64,000 nucleotides of DNA from Paracentrotus lividus (lineage: Eukaryota; Echinodermata; Echinoidea; Camarodonta; Echinidae), in contig CALNVZ010003432.1 of the NCBI GenBank assembly GCA_940671915.1, forward strand, positions 5,724,203 to 5,788,202, read 5' to 3'. Numbering within the stretch: the first letter of the stretch is position 1; the number at the start of each line of letters is the position of its first letter. Positions 42,183 to 54,800 of this stretch are shown piece after piece. Below the pieces are notes generated by a model. That model did not search any database. It saw only the letters and a list, made by a program, of their open reading frames with translations, and had not been told where the DNA came from. The translations under genes and the position numbers were made by a program.

Positions 42183-43314
42183 TCATATAACCAAGATCAT
42201 ATAAATGGATACAATTCATTACAAGGTATTGCTTTGTTTTTGTTTTGTTTTGTTTTGTTTTTGTTTTTACTGTTGTTGTTTATTTGACAAAACTTTGTGA
42301 CAAAAATTGATATCAGTTTTCTGGCTTTCTTCACTTTTTTGATGGGGGATCTTTCTCCTAGTATAATAAACAATATTTGGCTGCTTTGTAGAGGAATACA
42401 GAGAGGGGATAAAGCTGACCTGAAAGCAAGGTTAGTTGAGGTAATATCTAGGTTCCCCTAGTGTGCCATTCGAACAAGACCTTACTACATCAGCCTAAGT
42501 TTTCAAATTAACTTGATATTTCTTATCCGGAAAATTAGCCCAATCAAATGTATAGCTTGAGATTATTTGTAATGAGGACGCAATTAGCAGACTAATTTGT
42601 GGGCTGGTCAGATTCAAGCTGTATAGTCACTTAAGCCGGTGCTATTTCATGAACTAGCTGGCTATGTGGTCGCATGTAAAGCTTTAGCTTGGAATAATTA
42701 ATTCATATCGTCTAACCACAATACAAAATCATGCACTGTTTAAAACTTGGCTTTTAACGCTCCATGCATATAGCCCATGGCCATTCCATGCTCTAGCACA
42801 AAATCACTCAAGACAAGTCCTTTGTTAAGACATTCGTAAATGTACAAACCTTGGTGAAACATCACCATGGTTTCTTGAATCTTGAGCTTTTTCTTGAAGA
42901 GCTCTGATTTGAATCTCAAGGTAAAGCAAACTGGGGCTGATGTGGAAGCCGCTAATGGATTCAATTAGGAAGACAATTCTAATATTTCCCCACATGGAAG
43001 TTGTTGAGAATTGACCACAACCCTGTCCTGTCATTAAAATCATATCCTGAACTTTAAAATGAGCCCTGGAAGTCTAGGAGCAATAAATTGCCTTTAGAAA
43101 ATGATTGACACTTGATCCTACCTGTTATCCTATCAGACTAAACTAAATATTTCTACACCATCCATTGATTTTCTTAATATTTGACATCAAATTTGCCTGG
43201 AAGGACAGAAGCGAACTTGATCACTATATAACTCAATACCCCTATACACTAATCCTCCGCGATTATCAGCAGCCATAACTAAGGTGACCCACGACACCTA
43301 GTGCATGACAGCTA

Positions 43315-43417
43315 TGTCGAGAGTTGAATACAGGCTTTCAGAATATCAAAAAAACTCAATTTTCGAAAATTTGACCTCAAATTAGGTTTATGTCGGTCCG
43401 TAAAAACAGCGACGAAT
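43315..43417. mobile_element. 650-bp MITE family 1, truncated copy
   Basis: Only one terminus (about 100 bases, inverted relative to copy A) is present, ending CGTCGCTGTTTTTACGGACC on the minus strand. The body and other end are missing. Confidence 0.8.
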
Positions 43418-44429
43418 TATGCAAACTATGAGAGTGAAATAAACAAACACTACTTTTTCTTTTCTTTTTTTACAAACTTAACATTGCAGTGAACTTTCTT
43501 TCAAAACAAATTTCAAAACAAAACTTCTGGTTCATTGAATGGTTTTATATGATTAATGGATTTTCATGATTCTACGGCAGAGCGAAAGTGCAAGCCTACT
43601 GAGAGGCGTGGCCTATGATTGATTGACATATGGAGTATCATAGATGCTATCATAAGATGTAGCATGGGTTATCTCCGGAAGCATGCCCCATCCATGGCCG
43701 CATCATATTCAGCTGGCAAACATTCAATTTTAAAGTCTAATGTTTGAGAGGATTCAGATAAGTTCCAAAACTTCGATCTTTGGGGCTGAAATTTTCTATT
43801 GTCTGCATAATATTAATAAATCTTATATCCCTCATTGAAAGTTTGTAAATTAATAATGGTTGATAGCATCTCATATGATATTAAAATATTTCTTTAGGAA
43901 AAAAGTATTTCCACATCACAAATATATCATCAAGTTAAAATCGGAGTACTGCCCAACTTCCCCATTTTCAAATACAAAAACCACCGAATCCAGAGACACC
44001 AAGTTAAAAAAAAAATTGCGTGAGATCATTCGCAAGCAGTGCTGCGCACGCGGCGCACATTACCGTATGTGTACGCGTGCAGTAGTAATTTGTACACAAA
44101 GGAGGCGCCCACGCACGCTACACATGTAGCAACTAGTAGCTATCTTGCGTAACGATCGCCTGCATGCAAACATCGCACTCATCACAGGGCTTGATGTGCG
44201 ACGAAACTGCCGATTTTTAGGGCTTTGAGGCCCCAAAATGGTAAAAATCTATAATAATGCTATTTTTTTTTTTTTTTTTGCGTGAGAAAGAAGGTGTTCT
44301 GAATGAGATCGTGAGACAGACCCTAAATGCGCGATTCCCAAGCAAAATGCATGAGACTTGGTAGCTCTGTCGAATCTACATTTAGTCACATGTTGCATAA
44401 AACATGACTGTAATAGCTTTAGATAAAAT

Positions 44430-44721
44430 GGCCCATATTCTCAAAGGTGTCATAAAGTTAAGCCTATAGCTTAAATCTGTGGTTTAACATTAGTAGCAAG
44501 ATGTGACACAATCTGTTAATGTTGTTATGTTCCTTACACTTTTACTGGTTTCAGCAATCATACTTAAATAATGGTTATGAAAACTTTAATCCCAGGCACT
44601 TTTTAAGAGTTTAAGTACAAAAAAATAAGATAAATCAAACATCTAATGTTCCGGATTGTGTCACATTAAACCATATATTTAAGCTAGGCTTAACTTTAGG
44701 ACATCTTTGTGAATACGGGCC
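44430..44721. mobile_element. MITE with about 45-bp inverted repeats
   Basis: Ends GGCCCATATTCTCAAAGGTG and inverse of GGCCCGTATTCACAAAGATG, continuing TC.TAAAGTTAAGCCTA.AGCTTAAAT on both sides. Interior short and AT-rich. The GGCCCGTATTC terminus links it to the element at 40005-40446. Confidence 0.8.
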
Positions 44722-44889
44722 AATGAGTGTTGCTATATCAGGCAAGCCATGAAGCCTATATGTTACATTAATTACTTGCATTGACATTGATTCATGACTA
44801 GCATATTCAAAGCACAGAACCACCTGTTACCCTACTCATATAGGGGCGGGGTATACACACCATAGACATACCTACAACTGATAGACGAC

Positions 44890-45143
44890 AAGGTGGCACC
44901 CGCGGATTTTCTCATTTGCATATTAGCTACAGCAGGCGCATTCACGTTACGTCATCAAAACTCGATTAGGCCTCGCCCCTTTTGTGACATTTCAAATTTT
45001 ATAAAGCCCCCATTGATATTCATTATTCATTTTCACCATTGCGTACTCGGAAAATACTTCACTTTGATTGGACCATGCCTCATGAATATTATTTTCTCCG
45101 ACTATCTTTTTGACCTTTCTCGTCACTTCCGGCTGACTGATTA
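44890..45143 (+). promoter_or_regulatory. Candidate plus-strand promoter
   Basis: Upstream of the candidate first exon at 45144 the sequence holds an octamer ATTTGCAT (about 44915), TTACGTCA, a CCAAT-type inverse GATTGG (about 45065), an ETS-type ACTTCCGG (about 45126), and TGACGTCA just inside the exon. CpG content is raised compared with both sides. Confidence 0.4.
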
Positions 45144-45197
45144 ATGGAAATGACGTCACCCGCACGAAAAGGGATTAAATTTTTGGAAAGTTACGAG
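45144..45197 (+). CDS. Candidate first coding exon of an unidentified plus-strand gene
   Basis: ATG at 45144, preceded two codons upstream by an in-frame TGA, opens MEMTSPARKGIKFLESYE and ends GAG before a strong donor GTGAGT, phase 0. Promoter-like motifs precede it. A convincing second exon was not found, so the gene is unidentified. Confidence 0.4.
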
Positions 45198-45710
45198 GTG
45201 AGTACCGCTGTAATTATGATTAAATTTTGAATATGAAAAATATTCTTTAGATAATTTAGATAATTGTAGGTGATCTGCAATAATTTTTTGTATTTTGAAT
45301 CGGTTCAGAGAGAGTAATATATGAACTTAAATAAAAACATCTTCTTTAGAACTGAGATTACATTTTCCATCGTCGGGCGCTATTTACTTGTGAAGACGTA
45401 CCGTACATTATCCTATTGGCATTGCTATCTTACCCTAGATCGACGTTGCCTTCCCAGTTGGTGCTGCTCGGCCTAGGCCTAGGCTAGCTTTTGCGCAAGT
45501 TTGCGGGTAGTCCCGATCAATTTTAACAAAGAACACCCGAACGTTTAGGCCGAGAATTCAACTTTAATAGGCCCTTCTTCTGTTAAGCCTAGGCCTACTC
45601 ATATTCTTGTCTAATTGTGTCGACGCTGAACTTGAAGTCTGATTCATTAATATCTGCCAAGTTAAGTCAAAATCGTTCATGATTTACGTCAAGTCATCGA
45701 CCGACCTAAA

Positions 45711-46297
45711 CCGACCAGGCCCGTCGCGAAGCGACGGGAACTGACGAACCAGTAGACATATTTGGCGAAGTATTTGAAAATATCTATACATGACCACAAA
45801 TTTCGTGGTCAAAAATACCTTATTTTGAATTCATACTCACATTGAATCAAATCTTTGAAGTTTTCCTCCGAATTGGTGACATCTGCGAATGTTTCACATG
45901 AAGTAATCAACTAATAATGTAGAAAAATACAGGAAAATTGAGTCCATCAACGTATATTTCTCCGTGCGTGCGGTTGTCTTCGCCATACGTCTTCGCACAG
46001 TAAAATGACGTCATAGAAAATGGCAGCATGGCACCCAACACTATGAGAAGAGACAAGGCCAACGGAAAATTCAATTTGGTAAGTCAAGAAGCTCTTATAT
46101 ACTTTCATTTTTAGTCGTTGTTACGCGTGAAACATCATAGAAACCTTACAACAACATTTTAACATTAGATTGATTAAATTGACCAGTATAATCACCTGAG
46201 CGCTCATCATCGCTGATTTATTCGCTGTAAATGGAGGTGTGGAAGTACAGCCCCGTCGCCTTCGGCAACGGGGCTGTGTATAGTTACGACCGACCAG
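45711..46297. mobile_element. Segment bounded by 8-bp direct repeats with terminal hairpins
   Basis: CCGACCAG occurs at 45711-45718 and 46290-46297. Just inside lie strong GC hairpins: CCCGTCGCGAAGCGACGGG at 45719-45738 and one with arms CAGCCCCGT / ACGGGGCTG at about 46248-46276. An 8-bp duplication fits hAT-type elements, but inverted termini are not evident. Confidence 0.4.
46028..46078 (+). CDS. Second candidate plus-strand first exon
   Basis: MAPNTMRRDKANGKFNL followed by donor GTAAGT, phase 0, the same phase as the exon at 45144. Two very short upstream ATG frames precede it (at about 46005 and 46020). It could be an alternative first exon of the same gene. It lies inside the segment bounded by an 8-bp direct repeat (45711-46297), so it might equally belong to a mobile element. 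Confidence 0.33.
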
Positions 46298-49200
46298 AAT
46301 TTATTTCTTGTCAGTCTAGAAAATCTAGAGATAGACCCTACTCCCAAGCCAAGACCAATTCGAGATCTTACCCATGCAGGCCTGTGCCAGTTTCTGGCCT
46401 AGCATAATTATCTGGATCTAGATCTAAGTTAGATCTAGATCTAGTCATCTAGTCTTTTGTAAACAGACGAATTATCAAATGATTTGAAGGTAGATCTACG
46501 TGGTGTGGGTGACCAGCATCGACATTGTCATTGATAATCCTTCTGCCTCTGCCTCAATGACTTTATTTATTTATTTAGAATCTAGATCTATTTATTTTCA
46601 TGGAACTAGAATATGTCATTTTTTTACGTCAAGGAAGGTTACTCTCCGTTAATTTTGTGGGATGTTTAGACCACAATTGGCTGAAAATAGCTTTTAGGTG
46701 TTGATGTTGTTGTTGTTGACTGTTGTTTTGTTTTTTTAAGTCCCGTTGGCTTTCTACGAGGCACGGATTGAAGTTTGAATGTTTGGTAGACAGGTGATTA
46801 TGTGCATCACACACTTTTGAGAGTGACCTCTGAGTGACTTGGTAGGCCTACTTGGTACTTTGCTGTTGTTCCTCCACAATACTCCTGCTGGAATTTTAAC
46901 TGGAGGTTGCAATCTATTCTTGTAATTATTAAAGGCCTAAAAGCCCTTATTGTTGAACAATTAAGTCTTATGTATGACATGTTATCTTTTTACCTTTTCT
47001 TTCTTTTCTTTTAAATCCCTTAGTAGTGCTGGCTTTATGCCCGGGTCTGAATGTTCCATTTTTATAACAACTACATCTAGGCCTCGTCTATTTGGGATTG
47101 AAGACTAAAGTTGAAAATCCTAGAATGTTCTAAAAATGACAGGTACATATTCCGATTATATTAATCAGTATTTGTCCTAAGTTTTGTATAGGGAAGTCGT
47201 AAATAATAATAATAATAATAAAATAAATACTTAGGCCCTAAATAAGCATAGGTAGAAGTGTTTCATATACTTCTTTTAAAACACTTGGAACTAACTCTTC
47301 CAAGGATGAATTACTTTTTCGTTTTTTGCCCTTTTCTTTTTCTTTTTTTTTTTTTTTTTTTTTTTGCCTTCAGTGTATTAACAAAATAATTGGAATTTGA
47401 AGTCATAAATAATTTAAACTACATTAAGCAAGGGAAAATACAAAATGTTTATTCCCCCCTCTTTTTTTTTCTTTTCACTTTTTTCTATTTTGATTAAATA
47501 AATGGCTTTATAATATAATAAACAAATACATCTTAAAGTGCAGAATTTCTGTAACATGTCAATAATAAAATTGTTAATAATCTCTTTAAAAATATTTTCT
47601 CATTTCCATGAAACAGACTTTTTGATCTCAACTCCGTGGAGGTAAAACCAAGCTATGATGGTGACTGCTGGATTATTGATGCAAATGCTTGGAAAACATG
47701 AACAAACATCTACCCAGCTGAAAGTCTGCAGGACATAATTTCGCGAACCAAGTTTGATCCATCGTTTACTATATATTGTTAATCTGGACCAACTGCCTCG
47801 ATAGATAATAATTTAAGTAGAAAAAAATACAAATACTTAATTTGAATTTTTGAATATTTTCTGCATCATGATACATTTCCTGTGAACATTAAACTGCAAA
47901 TTAAAAATGGACACGAAAATATGAACTAATTTCAGATGCCCAAAATATATATTTTGTGATTTTTATTGATATGTTTAAAAAATAAATAAATGAAAAAGAA
48001 AATCAATTTGAATTTGTCTTAGTTGAGAGTAGACTAAAGATGGAGGAAGAGAGAGAGAGGGAGAGGGTATAGGGAGCAGAAAATAGATATGGAAAAGAAA
48101 TAACCACTTAAGCTGGAGTGTATGAAATGGAATTAGAGACGAGAGAGAAAAATATAGAGAGGGGTAGCAATTTCATTGTAGTGTATTCATTATATTTAAA
48201 GATATTTTTATAAATGATAATTAGTCCAATATAGCTTAGATTAAGAGAAACTAAAAGTGATAATGGAAAGAGAAGGAATAAATGTAAAGAAATATCTGAA
48301 ATGATGTGATAATATTGGGAGAGAGAGATCCTTGGAATATAATTAAACATGTGGTATTGTTCTTACAATATGCATATTTCATACTGTAAGAGAGAGAGAA
48401 ATTGCCATGGATGAGAAAGAGATGGGGGGGGGGGTTGTGACGAGATCATAAATAATAATAGAAAGAAAAAAAATCTATTAATTTACAGGATCAGCCCGAT
48501 AACCATCATACCTTGTATTGTTGTATGTGTGTGGTACATGCTGTGATGATGTAAATGCCTAAGATAAAGCCATATAATATCTTTCATAGAAACATCCAAT
48601 TGGTCAATTAATCAGTAAGATACAGACAAGTATATGATATAGAAGTACATAATAGAAGATGCGGTCACGGAAAACGATGAATATTGAACAATATTGACAG
48701 TGATGATGATTGATAGTTCAGTAATGTGGCATGGTTGTAGATTTGGTGATCAGATCCTCAAGTATATTAATATGGGAAGTGAATAGCAAAGTAGTGAAGA
48801 TGGTGTGGTAGTACCCGTTGTACCTGGACACACTTTAACAAAAATGAAGCTCTGACTTTGTATGATCTCAGGATTAAGCAATATATAATTTGATATGTAT
48901 GTCTATATAATTTTATCGAAATTCAATCAAATACTAATTGTCAGGAGGTGTAGTGTAATTAGAATATATAATAATATAATGCTCTATCGACAATTTGTAA
49001 TCCATCTCCTCAAGAAACTACTACAATATGAATATATGATTCTTTATGCTATGTTGGAATTCCTTTTCCACAAATGGAACTGGGTTTCAACAAATCGTAC
49101 TGTGCCGTGAATAACCACAGCATTGTTAAAATCTCGGGACACAAAATCATCCACAGCCCAGACTGTGAAGCGATTTAAAGGTAAAACAATTGCGTTCCAC

Positions 49201-49370
49201 GATTGGAGTTTGTCGGTCTATTGCTATTCATCTTGCATGATCTATTCTGTTAGTTCGAATGTGGTTTTATATGCATAAAATAATACCAATAAACATAATT
49301 ATCAAGACGCCGATTCGTCACTATTCGATGACAGCCGCGTAGAATATATTAACAATATATGCATAATTTG
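46298..49370. other. Intergenic or intronic, no gene seen
   Basis: AT-rich with T-runs near 47340-47365, GA-rich stretches at 48040-48070 and 48390-48440, and a G-run at 48425-48434. A palindromic AGATCTAGATCT cluster lies at 46410-46445. A possible 25-nt exon (CAG, ACTTTTTGATC..., GTAAAA) at about 47620 is too weak to call. Confidence 0.45.
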
Positions 49371-49660
49371 TCCGCGATTTGACCTCTCTCAATGCGCTAT
49401 GCCGACACGCTCCGCGTTTTGCTTTTTAGTTGCGTTGTATTGCATATGCGCGGTATGGAACGCATCTTTACAAAATGAATATGTATGGGGGCTTATAGAA
49501 CCGTTCAAATGTCACAGCAAAGATGGCGGACCTTCAGGGGCCTGATACACACCCATCCCCGTCCCCTTCCTCAATGCTTTACTTCATGTTTGAAGCTCCT
49601 TGCTCCAGGCTTGCAAGGCTTAGATATGCAACAAAATATGCAAGCTTGATATCTTAATTG
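49370..49660 (+). promoter_or_regulatory. CpG-rich patch with YY1-like start element
   Basis: CpG-containing sequence (CCGACACGCTCCGCG, ATGCGCGGTATGG) leads to AAGATGGCGGAC at about 49525, which matches the YY1 / initiator-type AAGATGGCGGC and opens a short frame MADLQGPDTHPSPSPSSM. No donor follows and the frame ends after about 45 codons, so this is promoter-like rather than a demonstrated gene. Confidence 0.3.
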
Positions 49661-49807
49661 TATTAAATTATTATGTTATCATTAACCATTCTACATCCAA
49701 ACATTTCCTTTTTCTCATACGGATATAATAGGCCTAGTTAATACGCAAGCACTTTTGAGTCATATATACCTACATCAAGGCGCTGTAATAATTAGTAGCC
49801 TGGGGGG

Positions 49808-49947
49808 GGGGGGGCATTTCATCAAAGGACTTGTCGGACGTTTTATCCGACAAACTGTTATAAGCTACTGAAATGCTTGCATCTGATTGGCTGAGAGCAA
49901 ATTTGTCAGATAAAATGTCCGACAAGTCCTTTGATGAAATGCCCCCC
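49808..49947. mobile_element. Short hairpin MITE (about 140 bp, 46-bp arms)
   Basis: Arms 49808-49854 and 49901-49947 (GGGGGGCATTTCATCAAAGG... / inverse), differing at two or three bases, around a 46-base loop. The element is nearly all stem. G/C runs mark both tips. Confidence 0.85.
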
Positions 49948-50057
49948 TGGTTTTAGCCTAGCTATTCTGATAAGAAACTCAAGCATAATATTTTCCTATG
50001 AATATCAAGTACTTCATGCGTGGCAAATGTAAATTTTTGTCTTGCAAAGTAAAGACA

Positions 50058-50125
50058 CATAGTGGGAACTTGAACCCTAGACCTTACGATCCACAGTCTA
50101 GTGACCTATCCACTACATCTAATGT
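50058..50125 (-). mobile_element. tRNA-like segment (SINE head or tRNA pseudogene)
   Basis: On the minus strand, A-box-like TAGTGGATAGG and B-box GGGTTCAAGTTCC are present at normal spacing. The acceptor stem does not pair well and no CCA-type end is clear, so a SINE head or pseudogene is more likely than a functional tRNA. Confidence 0.55.
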
Positions 50126-53100
50126 TTCACCAAGTGGTTTGTAACTTACAAACAACCTCATGAACAAGTTGAAATATGAAAAGGCAAGTGAAATTATGCC
50201 AAGAATTTTTAATGACCTTTATTTCAATATCCCACAATTTTAATTAGGATTGTTGCTATAATTATACTTGACATTCAAAAAGTATGTCAATACACATGGA
50301 TGGTCTATATCTGTATTTTTCAACTTTATCGTGTGAAATTAAAAATTATTTGAGCATCCAATCGTTGTTTTTAAAGTTGTTTGCACAATGTAACTTACAA
50401 ACACCTTGCTGAAACACCCTAGAACACCTCTACTCATTTAGATCAAGGACCTTTCAAAATATTATTAAAGAACTATTATAGCTCAATTACATACCCATTT
50501 GTTAGGGCAAGCTAATAAAGTATCCTTCAGAACAAAAATATATGTAACCTACATCTATACTACCTTCAGCATTCACTTTGACCTATCAAGAAAACCCCAA
50601 TCCCTTGATAAAAGAAAAAGTCTTTCTCAATTTTACTTAATTCGAGAGAAGGTATTATCAGAATATTGCAGGTTACACCTTGGGGACTCATTCCACCTAT
50701 GATAAAAAAAAAAAAAGTTCCTTTCCTAGGGCAAAGGAAAACTGCTTCTTGTCGCTTCTCTTTGCTTAATTCACCTTTTTAAGCTCATTTTATAAAAAAA
50801 TAGTTATGCACATAAGTTGGTATGATAAATGTTGACAATGAATTAATGCCTGAATACTTCCTTCCTTTGGCAAGAAAGCATGAAGCTTTACTACCGCCAA
50901 GTTGAAAAAGTCACATAAAGTTCAAGATATCATGGTTAGTTATATGTTTGAATGTAAAGAAGAAAGTTTACTAAATGTACATGTATGTGAAAAAATAAGT
51001 TCCTATAGAACCATGCAAAAAGATGAAAAAGAAATTCATTCAAGTGATTCTATGTGGTAATGATTACCTTTGCAAAATAGACGGACAATTTGCTAGAATT
51101 CCTGTGAATTTGTAAAAGCGCACGGGTTGGTAGAATAACACAACCAAGAAAACAACTAAGCAGTTTGACTGCTTACTACTAAAAGTGTTCAAATGCTGAA
51201 AACATGATTGTTTCTATGTTCCGTGTTGCCAAATCATTTTAAAGGAAAGTTATTTACCTTACTTATTATGTTCTCAGCTTGTATTGTATATCATTTACAC
51301 TGATTGCACTTTGAGTGAGCAAGATATGTTTCTTTTTTATACTTTGGATTATCAATGATCTGTTCATAATCCGTCCACTTGTATGCAACCTGAGATGTGA
51401 TACAGGAAGAACTTCTCTCACTCCTTTCTGACATATTTCACTTAAAAACCATCTCTTTTCTCACTTTTAATTTCAGTTTTCATCATCAATATCGCTTCCT
51501 CTTCAACATTCAACAAGGTCCTCTAATAGGCCGATGATCTCCTGCCAAATTTAGCTCATAGATTATATGAAGTTGATCTTATGGCTAAAATTGGGTGTTG
51601 CCATTGCCTCTTCAGCTATCCCTGATTAGGGTGATTTCAAGAAGATGGATCTTTCAGGAAGTTTTAAGGAGAGGAGCAGGAAATACTCTACTTTAAGGAT
51701 ACTAGGAAGATGACATATGGTGAGAGGGGTAAAGACATCGTCTTGAATTGACTTGACAACTTCACAAGTTGACTTTGCAAACCCTCTTAAATACCCTACC
51801 TCTTATACTTGTTTGAACATAACCCTAACCTTAGTGGTTAAAAGATGAAATTTAAAAAATATAATGTGGAAAATAAATTGTAAAGACTATACAAAATATT
51901 TATCTTACACTCCCCTAAAGATGTGAAATTAAGGATTACGATTTCATGTTTAAGAGACATATTAAATATTGGGTAAGGGTAAAATTTTACCCTTGGAACA
52001 TGTAACAGGAGAATATTTTCGCCTAAATATATATAAAATATTTGATTATGGCACTGGTGCACTTTAGGAGCTGCCCCATACCTCCTTGTCAGATGGCTAT
52101 CCCACTTTCCAAAATTTCAAGCCCCTTCCCATAAGTATGGTTCCTGTTTACTTTGGAGACAATCTGGGCCCGTTGCATAAAACTTTTAACCGGAGTTAAA
52201 GTCCAAAAACTCTGGTTACAACATTTTACCAGATTTTTTCCCATTGCATAAACACTTCAAGTTTCAGTTTCAGTTTTCAAAAGTATTTATGCAATCGATT
52301 TTTAGGGGGTTTTAAAACTCAGGTTGAATAACCTAAGAAATAGGTCTACATAACCTGATTTTTTTTAACCCAAGAAAACTCAGGTTAGAAAAGAAGTTTT
52401 ATTCAACACCACACAGAGATGCTTTTTTTTTCATATAAGAAGTAGAATATTTCTAATTATGACCCCTGGGGCTTCTTTATTCTTTTTTAGAAGGAGAAGT
52501 TACCCTCCTCTCCTCTCCCTTACCATGCAGGCGGCACCCCTTACCATGCAGGCGGCACCCCTTATTTTAGATCCTTTTTCTTGTTAGGTTTGTTCAATCA
52601 GCATTAACATCCCCCTTGTACAAGGACGATTAAAGTCCTGCATAAGAAAATTTTGAGAATGTATGACAAATCTGATAATCAGAACTGAAAATAGAATAAT
52701 TAGATAAGTTGATATATCACAAGAAAAATGTACGTTTATTTACCGTGGGCATTACTCCCCTTCAACCTCCCCCCCCCCCACCCCCCCCCCCCCCCCCCCT
52801 CAAAAAAAAAAAAAAAATGAACTAAGCATCCTCACGTGTGGGAATAAATACCAGTAAGATATCAATATCTGACTTAAATACTTATGTGATCAATATGACA
52901 ATCAAAAATTATTCTTAATACCTCCCCCCCCCTTGCCAAAAACTCCCCTCCCCTTCCCCCACCTCCAAAAAAGATCAAATTAAGCATCCTCACGTGTGGG
53001 AATATATCTGACTTTAATAATTAGGTGATATAACAGCAACATTAGTTTTTACAATCTCTCCCCTCCCCCCCCCCTTCACAAAAAAAAAAATATTAGCATC

Positions 53101-54040
53101 ATGTTAGAACATACCGGTAAGATATCAATACATGTATCTGAATGCTTGTATTTGATGCGACGTGATACCGGTGATGAATGCTGGCCGCATCCCCGGTTTG
53201 CTGGTACGACTTGAATTCTTCTCTTTTGAAATCCCATGATGACGTCTGTTATCCGTCACAATACTAATCAATCATCTGCTTCATGAATCAGTCCGTCTCT
53301 ATATCAATTAAAATCCTCCTTGGATGTCAGTGTAGATGTTGGGAATATTTCGCTGTATTTAATTCACACTGGCCTGGTAACTAAAAGTGTCCAAAAGTTC
53401 TGTTCTGGTTTTTTAGATTCACTTGGTTGGTCGTTTTGAAAAATTTAGTTGTTTTACATCGACTCGATCACCAGAATAAATACACAGAATCACTCCTGAA
53501 TAGTTTGGAAAAGTTATACATAACTCAAAGTGCCCGATTGTTCTGCTACTGTTCTTTCATCCACTTGGTCATGATGATTTTCAAAAACATGAGTTGTTTT
53601 AAGATGACTCTCTGGAATAAGTCCACACAATATCTGCTGGAATACTTTCTCAAAAGTTATTAAAAAACTCAAAACAGTTAAAAGATGTCAGTTATGTAAG
53701 TTATCAAATCCACCTCTACAATGCACAGCAGTTACAGACCAGTCCAAGACAAGAGTATATCAGTTTCAAGCTACATCCATAATGATAAGGATACTAAGAT
53801 CCAGCCGACAGACCCTTGTGAAAGTTTTGCCTGAACCAACCAATCACGAAGGAGTAATCTGATGGATATAGCCAGGCTAGCAAGCTACTGCTTCTGTAAT
53901 GCTATAAGTGAGTTATTTCCAACTTGTTGCTCGTTTCTTAAATGCTTGTAAGTAAAGTGACTCCCTCCCTTATCTTTCGTCATTCATCATCGTCAAAAAC
54001 AAGCGTGGCTTCCTGCTTCTGCCCCCTCATGGTCTCTGCT
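50126..54040. other. Repeat-rich intergenic stretch, weak exon-like segments
   Basis: C-runs separated by repeated CATCCTCACGTGTGGGAATA words (52828, 52985) mark tandem-like repeats at 52740-53130. Weak exon-like segments on the plus strand are 50571-50670 (IHFDLSRKPQSLDKRKSL, with CTACCTTCAG acceptor) and 51476-51555 after a strong TTTTAATTTCAG acceptor; none could be joined to a start exon in phase. Confidence 0.4.
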
Positions 54041-54047
54041 CTCCACC

Positions 54048-54800
54048 AAGTGGAAGTTTAAGCCCTTGAAAACTGCTACCTCCAAAAGAGGTTTAACCCT
54101 TTAGCACCTTGAGACTGCGTGAAAAGTGTCGGCTTACCCCCTAACAAAAAGGGGTTTTGCTGTGTTTGCATCAGGGTGTTTCAATAAGAAATACTCGTAA
54201 AACATACTTTTTTGTGCAGAATCGGACAGCACCTACATTTGCATCCCATGGGTAATGCACAAAAAGTAACTTCATGTTTGATCACATACTTCTGATATTA
54301 TCATGACTATAGCGTGCATAAAACAGGGACAGTTTGGGTTGGTTTAAGCTGACGGATCTTCTCGGGTGGTTTACATGTAAGTGCTAAAGGGTTAATAGTT
54401 AGCATGAAGTTTAAGCCCTTGAAAATGGTTACCTCCAAAAAGATTCCTTTAGTTAGCATGAAGTTTAAGATCTTGAAAACTGCTATCTTCAAAAGAGGTT
54501 TCGTAGTTAGCATGAAGCTTTTTCCCTTGAAAACTGCTACCTCCAAAAGAGGTTTCTTAGTTGACATGAAGTTTAAGTCCTTGAAAACTGCTACCTCCAA
54601 AAGAGGTTTCTTTGTTACCATGAAGTTTAAGCCCTTGAAAACTGCTACCTTCAAAATAGCTTTCTTACTTATCAGAGAGTTAAAACTCCTGAAAACTGCT
54701 ACCTCCAAAAGACTTTTTTTTTTCTTTCAAAGTTAGCATGATGTTTAAGCCCTTGAAAACTGTTACCTTCAAAATAGCTCTCTTAGTCAAGGCATGAAGT
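54048..54800. repeat. 54-bp minisatellite (18-codon unit)
   Basis: Units of about 54 bp, such as AGCATGAAGTTTAAGCCCTT + GAAAACTGCTACCTCCAAAA + GAGGTTTCTTAGTT, run from 54398 to about 54800 (seven copies). A further copy at 54048-54092 is separated by an inserted MITE. As the unit is a multiple of three, long frames are open on both strands. Confidence 0.88.
54097..54391. mobile_element. piggyBac-like MITE (295 bp) inside the minisatellite
   Basis: Ends CCCTTTAGCAC and GTGCTAAAGGG are perfect inverted copies, each flanked by TTAA (54093-54096, 54392-54395). TTAA duplication with CCC-type termini is characteristic of piggyBac elements. No transposase. Its insertion splits the tandem array. Confidence 0.88.

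Noticed and set aside
42862-42955. Minus-strand exon-like helix segment (LYLEIQIRALQEKAQDSR)
   Set aside because: Looked like a further 5' coiled-coil exon of shootin, but its exit phase (2) fits none of the downstream exons and the acceptor is weak.
50058-50125. Functional tRNA gene
   Set aside because: A and B boxes are present but the stems do not pair as a cloverleaf; called a tRNA-like repeat instead.
54307-54736. 133- and 110-codon frames on opposite strands
   Set aside because: Both come from the 54-bp minisatellite; kept as a finding, not as genes.
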